A DNA stretch of 5,358 bases from Candidatus Nomurabacteria bacterium. Its GTDB lineage: Bacteria; Patescibacteriota; Minisyncoccia; Phycocordibacterales; UBA1006. The notes beneath the pieces were generated by a model. It was given only the letters and a program-made list of their open reading frames with translations, ran no database searches and was not told the DNA's origin. A program made the position numbers and the translations under genes. This document shows positions 1 through 4,077 of this stretch, piece after piece (positions within the stretch are counted from its first letter, which is position 1; every line of letters starts with the position of its first letter). The stretch is from NCBI GenBank assembly GCA_029882015.1, contig JAOULM010000037.1, positions 1-5,358 of the forward strand, given 5' to 3'.

Positions 1-29
1 CAAACAGTCTATAGTCTTAATTTTATTTT

Positions 30-686
30 TTACTTCTTAAACAACGAAAAGTTTAACGCGATCCGGTCATCCGGGTCGCTTTTTGATTCAAAGGTTTCCG
101 TTTGTTGCTCGATCAGTTCAAAACCTTGGGTTGTAAACATTTGTTCTATTTCTGGGTCGGTGAAAAAATAATATGACACGCCGAATTTTTCATAGTGTTG
201 TTGATCGGATTGGGCAGGGGACCAATCATAAAATCGCGGTGTCTTTTTAGACAGGTTAGATATCAGCACATATCCACCAGATTTTGTTACCCGCGCAATC
301 TCGCGAATAACTGTTTCCCAGTCATTCTCGCCAATATGTTGCAATAGCCCCACCGAAACCACAACGTCAAAACTGTCGTCAGTAAAAGGAATATCCCGAG
401 CGTCGCCAACAACGAACCGCGCCTTGTCTGACATTTTTTGTAATTTTAAGTCTGCATTATTTTTATCTACGATATTTTTAATATAGTCCACACCCAGAAC
501 TCGATATCCGTTTTCTACAAGTTTATTTACCAACAAACCGCGCCCCGAGCCCAATTCGAGCAACATCGCGCCACTCTGGTGCGCTGGTAACATAGACAAA
601 ATAGTTTTGTAATAAGGAATATGTGACCAAATATCCGATCCTGTTCGGTATGCTTGGTCAAAATAATCAAAAGATGTATCTGGCAT
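30..686 (-). CDS. Class I SAM-dependent methyltransferase (Methyltransf_11-like)
   Basis: This 218-residue protein should transfer a methyl group from S-adenosylmethionine to an unknown acceptor in the cytoplasm. It has the Rossmann-type methyltransferase motifs in order: motif I LLELGSGRG at residues 42-50 (SAM-binding glycine loop), the acidic strand end VLGVD with Asp67, GDARDIPF at 94-101, motif IV SFDVVVSVGLLQHI at 105-118, and the post-motif strand with SGGYVLIS near 136-143. The roughly 75-residue C-terminal part is less typical and probably sets substrate choice. The length suits a small stand-alone family member. The ATG at 686 is preferred because a TACAAT box ends 6 bases upstream; there is no Shine-Dalgarno sequence. 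It ends in TAA. The gene is divergent from the candidate ncRNA and has no partner gene in view, so the substrate cannot be inferred. Sampled stretches are clearly GC-richer than dnaA. The fold is certain, the substrate unknown. Confidence 0.9.
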   Translation of the reverse strand: MPDTSFDYFDQAYRTGSDIWSHIPYYKTILSMLPAHQSGAMLLELGSGRGLLVNKLVENGYRVLGVDYIKNIVDKNNADLKLQKMSDKARFVVGDARDIPFTDDSFDVVVSVGLLQHIGENDWETVIREIARVTKSGGYVLISNLSKKTPRFYDWSPAQSDQQHYEKFGVSYYFFTDPEIEQMFTTQGFELIEQQTETFESKSDPDDRIALNFSLFKK

Positions 687-692
687 AGAAAT

Positions 693-698
693 ATTGTA
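693..698 (-). promoter_or_regulatory. -10 box of the methyltransferase gene
   Basis: TACAAT reads on the minus strand and ends 6 bases before the ATG at 686. With the usual 6-7 base gap from -10 to transcription start, the transcript would begin at the start codon itself (leaderless). No good -35 hexamer is visible at 16-18 bases. A short AT-rich hexamer can arise by chance, but the spacing matches that seen at other genes here. Confidence 0.45.
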
Positions 699-702
699 AC
701 AC

Positions 703-732
703 TTGCATTAAAAAATTGTTTGTGGTTATATT
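703..732 (+). promoter_or_regulatory. Putative promoter of the candidate ncRNA
   Basis: TTGCAT (703-708) lies 18 bases from TATATT (727-732), predicting a plus-strand start near 739. It is back to back with the methyltransferase promoter, so the two divergent units would share this short region. Two further TATAAT hexamers at 815-820 and 834-839 could serve as alternative -10 boxes giving a shorter RNA of about 220 nt. Confidence 0.4.
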
Positions 733-738
733 ATAAAT

Positions 739-1064
739 AGGTTTAAGGTTGATGGGATCGGCAGAGGCACCTGCCAAAGCTGATCCCTTTATTAACCATT
801 AAAACAAAGATATATATAATTTGGGGGTCTGGGTATAATGAATAATTTTTTATTTATTTAAAAAAATGTCTAGTTTTTACCAGGCTTTCAAATTATAAAT
901 TGTAATGGTTGTTGGTTGATAGGGGGTCAACGCTGGTTCACAGCTTGCGTTGACCTCTCCTAACCAACATGATACAAAACAACAGTTTGGGTTTATCTTA
1001 TGGTTTGGGAGCCTGATAAACCACTTTCATTTTGCCTCTACATTTTTTGTAGAGGCTTTTTTTT
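739..1064 (+). ncRNA. Candidate structured non-coding RNA, family unknown
   Basis: The gap from 687 to 1062 holds no convincing protein gene but is rich in plus-strand RNA structure. Hairpin A pairs 754-762 with 779-787 (9 bp, one G-U), flanked by GGTT 747-750 with AACC 794-797; an alternative inner stem pairs 760-764 with 771-775. A weaker A/T-rich hairpin pairs 845-851 with 861-867, enclosed by CTGG/CCAG arms. Hairpin B pairs 911-917 with 962-968, 921-924 with 958-961 and 925-933 with 947-955, about 20 bp in total. Hairpin C pairs 990-997 with 1015-1022 (8 bp perfect). An intrinsic terminator ends the unit at 1034-1064. I compared it by eye with tmRNA, RNase P RNA, 6S RNA and SRP RNA hallmarks and saw none. 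A divergent family member or an unknown RNA are both possible. The boundaries are estimates. Confidence 0.5.
1034..1064 (+). terminator. Intrinsic terminator of the candidate ncRNA
   Basis: A perfect 9-bp stem (GCCTCTACA 1034-1042 with 1048-1056, 5-base T loop) is followed by eight T (1057-1064). The T-tract is only on the plus-strand side, so this ends a plus-strand transcript. On the minus strand the bases after the stem are GC-AAAATG-like without a U-tract, so it is not a good terminator for the recombinase gene, whose stop codon (1063-1065) it touches. Confidence 0.8.
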
Positions 1065-1983
1065 ATTTTTTACCATGGAATTGCTTGTGAACCTCGCGCA
1101 GATGTTTATCTGTGACGTGTGTATAAATTTGCGTAGTGCTGATGTCTGCGTGACCCAGCAGTTGTTGCACTGCGCGGATGTCAGCACCGTTAGACAATAG
1201 GTCTGTTGCAAAGCAGTGACGAATAACGTGGGGGGTTACCTTTTTGGTGATTCCCGCAATCGTCGCATATTTTTTTACAATTCGTTCAATCGAACGTCGG
1301 TCAAGACCGCGATTGTCCATGGTTTTGCTTTTATTTTTTGAAACACTGACGAATAACATCTCGCTCATGTCTTTGCGGATTTTCAGATAGTCATGCAAAG
1401 TTTGTTTCGCAGCATCTGATAAAAATACCACACGGACTTTGCCACCTTTGCCACGTATGGAAAATTCATCACGGGTTAAATCAATATCACGAGTCAGCGA
1501 ACACAGTTCTGAAACACGCAACCCAGTCGAAAATAGCACCTGCAAGATTGCTTTGTCGCGATGTTTTTGCTCGATATCTTTTTCATTATCAGGCGCGCTG
1601 AGCAGTCGCACCAATTCACTGCTAGTAATTATGTCAATATGACGTTCAGGGATCTTGGCAAGCTCGATCTGGTCAGCAGCCATAGTCTGTTGTCCATCAC
1701 GTATGAGATATTTCAAAAATGTCCGTAGTGCAATCAGATAATAGTTCTGTGTTTTTTTGGACATGGTTTTACCTGTTTCGCGGTTATTACCATTTGACTG
1801 ACGATTGAGCCATAGTCGAAATTCGCGAACCATCTCGCGATTAATGTTTGCTGGGGTTTTAATACCTGTTTGATTAACAAAAACAGACAGGTAATGTTCA
1901 TAATTCTGAATAGTCCGCAAAGCACGACCTTTTTCTATTTCCATATATTCCAAGAATCGCCGAGTGGCAGTATGTATATCCAT
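1063..1983 (-). CDS. Tyrosine recombinase, XerC/XerD type
   Basis: This 306-residue site-specific recombinase probably resolves chromosome dimers at a dif-like site, or acts as an integrase. The N-terminal SAM-like core-binding domain covers about residues 1-105 and the catalytic domain about 115-300. The full catalytic set is visible: Arg156 in GLRVSEL, a Lys in the RGKGGK hairpin (probably Lys179), His252 and Arg255 in PHVIRHCFAT, His278 in LLGHAD, and nucleophile Tyr287 in QIYTHV. The usual Ser after RH is Cys257. Length is normal for Xer proteins. I chose the ATG at 1983 over a TTG six codons upstream because a TATAAT ends 6 bases before the ATG and overlaps the longer version. There is no Shine-Dalgarno sequence. 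Neighbours give no phage or transposon context, and XerC cannot be told from XerD or XerH by eye. Base composition is GC-richer than dnaA. Confidence 0.93.
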   Translation of the reverse strand: MDIHTATRRFLEYMEIEKGRALRTIQNYEHYLSVFVNQTGIKTPANINREMVREFRLWLNRQSNGNNRETGKTMSKKTQNYYLIALRTFLKYLIRDGQQTMAADQIELAKIPERHIDIITSSELVRLLSAPDNEKDIEQKHRDKAILQVLFSTGLRVSELCSLTRDIDLTRDEFSIRGKGGKVRVVFLSDAAKQTLHDYLKIRKDMSEMLFVSVSKNKSKTMDNRGLDRRSIERIVKKYATIAGITKKVTPHVIRHCFATDLLSNGADIRAVQQLLGHADISTTQIYTHVTDKHLREVHKQFHGKK

Positions 1984-1989
1984 ATCGTT

Positions 1990-1995
1990 ATTATA
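1990..1995 (-). promoter_or_regulatory. -10 box of the recombinase gene
   Basis: A perfect TATAAT on the minus strand ends 6 bases before the ATG at 1983, so the transcript is predicted to start at or next to the start codon. No strong -35 is visible. The box lies inside the coding frame of the alternative upstream TTG start, which argues against that start. Confidence 0.5.
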
Positions 1996-2035
1996 TATCA
2001 ATGTCGCAAAATAATATCTGTTTTACACATATTTT

Positions 2036-2069
2036 TTGACAAAAATACAAATTTGGTGTATTTTATACT
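2036..2069 (+). promoter_or_regulatory. Promoter of the small membrane protein gene
   Basis: A perfect TTGACA -35 (2036-2041) is followed 17 bases later by TATTTT (2059-2064), and at a less ideal distance by TATACT (2064-2069). Start sites near 2071-2077 would leave a 12-18 base leader before the ATG at 2089. It is divergent from the recombinase promoter, with under 50 bases between the two elements. Confidence 0.5.
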
Positions 2070-2088
2070 TAAATTAAAACTTAAAATT

Positions 2089-2472
2089 ATGAAAAATAAT
2101 ATACTTTTGTTATTTGTAGTACTTCCTGTCTTTATTATTTGGTTTATTCTCCTTTCTTTTACAAGGGGTAATATTATATATTCCTTTCCAGTACCCTTCT
2201 TTTTAATACTATTTCCTGTATTTTTTGAAAACTATTTTCTTAAAAAGTGTCTCTATCTACTATATGGGGGGAATAGGTTCAAGTTTTCCTTGGCTGAAAA
2301 GTATTATTTAGAAGATTGGAAAAATCATAACCAAACATACCTGGAAGCACCTGCTTTTCGCAAAAAAGCCTATAATCAAAAGGCTTCTAGAGTAATTAAT
2401 ATTATTATCAGAAAGAAACTACTGGATTTAAATAAAAATAAAGATATATCAAAACAAATGGCCCTTTCATAA
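2089..2472 (+). CDS. Small two-helix membrane protein, unknown function
   Basis: I do not recognise this 127-residue protein. It begins with a lysine-flanked hydrophobic helix (about residues 5-24), a short polar turn (TRGN) and a second hydrophobic, Phe-rich helix (about 32-50). A basic, asparagine- and lysine-rich tail (about 60-127) is probably cytoplasmic. The N-terminal helix could be a signal anchor; no cleavage site is obvious. The frame stays open further upstream, but the extra part lies antisense to the recombinase gene, so the ATG at 2089, just after a promoter with a perfect -35 box, is the sensible start. There is no Shine-Dalgarno sequence. A terminator overlaps the stop codon, which supports a real single-gene transcription unit. 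Composition is very AT-rich, lower in GC than its flanking genes. It could be lineage-specific or acquired. Confidence 0.65.
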   Translation: MKNNILLLFVVLPVFIIWFILLSFTRGNIIYSFPVPFFLILFPVFFENYFLKKCLYLLYGGNRFKFSLAEKYYLEDWKNHNQTYLEAPAFRKKAYNQKASRVINIIIRKKLLDLNKNKDISKQMALS

Positions 2473-2490
2473 TTATGTTAGGGCTTTTTT
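2461..2490 (+). terminator. Intrinsic terminator overlapping the membrane protein stop codon
   Basis: GCCCT (2461-2465) pairs with AGGGC (2480-2484) and is followed by six T (2485-2490). The 10-base palindrome CATAATTATG inside the loop can extend the stem after a T/T internal mismatch. The stop codon at 2470-2472 lies inside the hairpin. Confidence 0.7.
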
Positions 2491-2491
2491 C

Positions 2492-2520
2492 TTGCGTTTT
2501 TTCTGAACCTGTGCTATATT
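2492..2520 (+). promoter_or_regulatory. rpsO promoter with extended -10
   Basis: TATATT (2515-2520) is preceded by TGC, giving an extended -10, with a weak TTGCGT -35 (2492-2497) 17 bases upstream. The -10 ends only 9 bases before the rpsO ATG, so the leader would be 2-3 bases at most. There is no room for the structured leader that autoregulates rpsO in Escherichia coli. Confidence 0.55.
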
Positions 2521-2529
2521 CTACGAACT

Positions 2530-2796
2530 ATGTTATCAACACAGAAAAAATCAAAAATTGTTAAAAAACACGGTGCAAAAGATGGCGACACAGGATCTGC
2601 AGAGGTTCAAATCGCTCTTTTGTCTGAAAATATCAAGGAATTAACAAAACACCTTAAAACACACAAAAAAGACATCCACAGCCGTCGTGGTTTGGTAAAA
2701 ATGGTTGCCACACGCCGAAAACATTTAAATTATCTAAAAAAGAAAGCTATGGCTCGATTTGATAAAATCGTAAAAGATCTAAAACTGAAAGCTTAA
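2530..2796 (+). CDS. rpsO: 30S ribosomal protein S15
   Basis: S15 is a primary 16S rRNA-binding protein. It binds the central domain at the helix 20/22 junction, nucleates assembly of the 30S platform and helps form an inter-subunit bridge. At 88 residues it has the standard length. The family signature is clear: DTGSAEVQIALL at about residues 20-31, then LTKHLKTHKKDIHSRRGL around 38-55, and the conserved RRKHLNYLKKK stretch near 62-72. His and Asp of the HKKD-HSRR region are the conserved RNA-contacting residues. The gene ends in TAA and is followed directly by a terminator. The common downstream partner pnp is absent; the next gene encodes a NYN-domain protein. The ATG has no Shine-Dalgarno sequence and is close behind the -10 box. 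Confidence 0.97.
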   Translation: MLSTQKKSKIVKKHGAKDGDTGSAEVQIALLSENIKELTKHLKTHKKDIHSRRGLVKMVATRRKHLNYLKKKAMARFDKIVKDLKLKA

Positions 2797-2804
2797 TTTC
2801 TTAG

Positions 2805-2831
2805 AAATCCCCTATAAACAGGGGATTTTTT
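2805..2831 (+). terminator. Intrinsic terminator of rpsO
   Basis: A 9-bp stem AAATCCCCT (2805-2813) pairs with AGGGGATTT (2820-2828), with a 6-base loop. The T-run spans 2826-2831. It starts 9 bases after the rpsO stop codon, so rpsO is probably monocistronic. Confidence 0.88.
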
Positions 2832-2917
2832 AGTGGAATCGTCACTGACAAAGGTTGAACCTCTGTCTAATAATCTAATAACATGTGATTTTACCTAAAA
2901 TGATTTATAATGAATAC

Positions 2918-2935
2918 TATGGCGTTGTTGCCATA
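2918..2935 (+). repeat. Inverted repeat upstream of the NYN gene
   Basis: TATGGC (2918-2923) and GCCATA (2930-2935) are perfect inverted repeats around a 6-base GTTGTT spacer. It sits directly upstream of the predicted -35 (2938-2943), an operator-like position. A TATAAT at 2906-2911 predicts an alternative start at about 2918, which would put this hairpin at the very 5' end of a roughly 59-base leader. Its role is unknown. Confidence 0.35.
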
Positions 2936-2937
2936 TT

Positions 2938-2966
2938 TTCATACTTATTATTTCTTAACCTATATT
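2938..2966 (+). promoter_or_regulatory. Putative promoter of the NYN-domain gene
   Basis: TTCATA (2938-2943) lies 17 bases from TATATT (2961-2966), which ends 10 bases before the ATG at 2977. The predicted leader is only 3-4 bases. An alternative TATAAT at 2906-2911 would give a longer leader. Confidence 0.4.
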
Positions 2967-2976
2967 TTTTATACTT

Positions 2977-3513
2977 ATGAGCATTATTAAACACCCAGAT
3001 CAACGCGTAGCTGTGTTTATCGACGCACAAAATTTATATCATAGCGCCCGTAACTTATATGGGAAAAACGTTGATTTTGGAAAAATCCTGGATCACGCTG
3101 TTGCTGGACGTAAATTAATCAGGGCAATCGCCTATGTTATTGCCAGTGAAGGTGGGGAAGAGAGTACTTTTTTCGAGGCATTAACAAAACGTGGTATTGA
3201 AACCAAAGTCAAAGACCTGCAGGTTTTTTCATCTGGTGCTAAAAAGGGTGATTGGGATGTTGGATTAGCGGTAGATGCTATTAAAATGGCCCCTAGAATG
3301 GACGCTATTATTATAGTTTCAGGTGATGGTGATTACGTGCCATTAGTGCAGTATTTGCAGACTATGACCCAAGTAGAGGCTGTGGCGTTTGGTAAATCAA
3401 CATCCAGTATGTTGCGCGAAGCTGTAGATGATTTTATCGATATATCAGAAGATCCAAAGAAATTCTTGATTGGACAACGAAAACCTAGCCGAAAACGAGC
3501 GGGGAAGAAATAA
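2977..3513 (+). CDS. NYN-domain protein, LabA/DUF88 family (putative RNase)
   Basis: This 178-residue protein has the NYN (PIN-like) fold, a family of metal-dependent nucleases thought to act on RNA. The acidic active-site pattern is complete: VFIDAQNL at residues 13-20 (Asp16, Asn19), GDWDVGLAVDA at about 91-101 (Asp92, Asp94, Asp100), and SGDGDYVPLV at 115-124 (Asp117, Asp119). The domain covers almost the whole protein and ends near residue 160. A strongly basic tail rich in Arg and Lys follows and could bind nucleic acid. The ATG at 2977 is placed directly after a -10 box, without a Shine-Dalgarno sequence. The gene converges on rpmH and shares a bidirectional terminator with it. RNase activity is inferred from the family, and the substrate is unknown. 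Confidence 0.92.
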   Translation: MSIIKHPDQRVAVFIDAQNLYHSARNLYGKNVDFGKILDHAVAGRKLIRAIAYVIASEGGEESTFFEALTKRGIETKVKDLQVFSSGAKKGDWDVGLAVDAIKMAPRMDAIIIVSGDGDYVPLVQYLQTMTQVEAVAFGKSTSSMLREAVDDFIDISEDPKKFLIGQRKPSRKRAGKK

Positions 3514-3545
3514 AACTTCTGTTTTATTATATTTAACCAAAGGTT

Positions 3546-3609
3546 AATTCTAACATTATCAAACAAAAAATCGCCTATTGGCGATTTTTTGTTTGATAAT
3601 ATTAGAATT
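3546..3609. terminator. Bidirectional terminator between the NYN gene and rpmH
   Basis: A perfect 21-bp inverted repeat (3555-3575 with 3580-3600) surrounds a TATT loop. After one mismatch (3554/3601) the stem continues for 8 more pairs (3546-3553 with 3602-3609). The core is a GGCGA/TCGCC stem flanked by an A-tract on one side and a T-tract on the other, so it can terminate both convergent transcripts. The rpmH stop codon (3602-3604) lies inside the outer stem. Confidence 0.93.
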
Positions 3610-3763
3610 TAGCGATTTTACGTGATGGTTGCACAGCTAATTGCGCACGTCCTTTACGACGACGTCGCAAGATTACTAGCTTCCCCCCAACTGTTTTCAT
3701 ACGTGACAAAAAACCGTGGGTTTTTGCTCGTTTTCTCTTTTTTGGTTTATAGGTAAATGACAT
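3602..3763 (-). CDS. rpmH: 50S ribosomal protein L34
   Basis: L34 is a small, highly basic protein of the large subunit that binds deep in 23S rRNA. The 53-residue translation starts MSFTYKPKKRKRAKTHGF and contains the family core THGFLSRMKTVGG (about residues 15-27) and LRRRRKGRAQLAV (32-44). Most L34 proteins are 44-47 residues; here about nine extra residues (QPSRKIAKF) follow the usual end. It is divergent from dnaA, the classic origin-proximal arrangement. The usual downstream gene rnpA is missing; the next gene is convergent. The stop codon is embedded in the shared terminator. There is no Shine-Dalgarno sequence upstream of the ATG. Confidence 0.95.
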   Translation of the reverse strand: MSFTYKPKKRKRAKTHGFLSRMKTVGGKLVILRRRRKGRAQLAVQPSRKIAKF

Positions 3764-3786
3764 AAGCTGTTATTCAATATCGTGTG

Positions 3787-3815
3787 ATACTACATGAAAA
3801 CCATTAAAATTGCAA
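3787..3815 (-). promoter_or_regulatory. Putative rpmH promoter
   Basis: On the minus strand TTGCAA (3815-3810) is 17 bases from TAGTAT (3792-3787). The -10 ends 23 bases before the rpmH ATG, giving a leader of about 17 bases that contains no Shine-Dalgarno sequence. Confidence 0.45.
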
Positions 3816-3939
3816 GTTTTTTATTAAAAACCCCAGACCACATAATGGATCCAGGGAGAAAGCATGATAATACATCTTGTTTGGTATATATATAAATTAT
3901 TATATTCACATATTACCCGTCAAACATATTATTCTCAGT

Positions 3940-3975
3940 ATTATAAACTTTGAAAAATTTTTCAAAGTTTATAAT
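3940..3975. repeat. Perfect 36-base palindrome in the putative origin
   Basis: Bases 3940-3957 are exactly reverse-complementary to 3958-3975 with no spacer; the centre is AAAAATTTTT and the arms contain AAACTTTG. There is no T-tract after either arm, so it is not a normal terminator. It lies about 60 bases upstream of the dnaA -35. It could form a cruciform or bind a dimeric protein. Confidence 0.9.
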
Positions 3976-4035
3976 GTTTAAAATAGATTTTCCTCTTGTT
4001 TTTATATTTTTCTACTTTCAAATACATAAAAATTT

Positions 4036-4062
4036 TTGACTAGGGTTTCTGTTTGGTATAAT
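4036..4062 (+). promoter_or_regulatory. dnaA promoter with extended -10
   Basis: TTGACT (4036-4041) lies 15 bases from a perfect TATAAT (4057-4062), which is preceded by TGG (extended -10). The short spacer is compensated by the extended -10. The -10 ends 15 bases before the ATG at 4078, so the leader is about 8 bases with no Shine-Dalgarno sequence. Confidence 0.65.
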
Positions 4063-4077
4063 TATGTTAATACTTTT

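Larger units (their letters stand above)
3764..4077. other. Putative replication origin region (oriC), rpmH-dnaA intergenic
   Basis: This 314-base gap lies between divergent rpmH and dnaA, where bacterial oriC is often found. It has no gene. It contains the rpmH and dnaA promoters, a very AT-rich centre (about 3880-4035) suited to strand opening, and a perfect 36-base palindrome (3940-3975). ATATTCACA at 3902-3910 differs from the DnaA box TTATNCACA at one base, and TTATTCAAT at 3770-3778 differs at two. An 11-base direct repeat occurs at 3878-3888 and 4050-4060. There is no dense DnaA-box cluster, so origin function is inferred mainly from position and composition. Confidence 0.5.

Noticed and set aside
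752..802. 16-codon frame inside hairpin A (starts MGSAEAPAK)
   Set aside because: Too short to judge and coincides with base-paired RNA structure; a leader peptide cannot be excluded, but nothing downstream fits attenuation.
911..968. Integron attC-type or phage attachment site beside the recombinase
   Set aside because: The arms read GTTGGTT...AACCAAC, the reverse of attC order (RYYYAAC...GTTRRRY); the recombinase has no visible integron-type insertion and there are no cassettes.
998..1022. Resemblance of ATGGTTTGGGAG to the purine riboswitch core
   Set aside because: The other conserved parts of that aptamer are absent and a terminator follows with no gene behind it.
1000..1200. Plus-strand open frame of 66 codons
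   Set aside because: It crosses the ncRNA terminator and continues antisense to the recombinase catalytic domain; no start signal or recognisable protein features.
1984..2001. TTG start six codons upstream of the recombinase ATG
   Set aside because: A perfect TATAAT lies between TTG and ATG, so a transcript from that promoter would not include the TTG.
1870..2088. Upstream extension of the small membrane protein frame
   Set aside because: It lies antisense to the recombinase N-terminus and is separated from the real start by the gene's own promoter; only the part from 2089 looks like a protein with its own expression signals.
3940..3975. Reading the palindrome as a terminator
   Set aside because: No transcript should end there (divergent promoters) and neither side has a T-tract.
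4051..4074. dif-like sequence (TATAATTATGTTAA) near dnaA
   Set aside because: The two Xer arms would abut with no 6-8 base central region, and the sequence is explained by the dnaA promoter; dif sites normally lie near the terminus.
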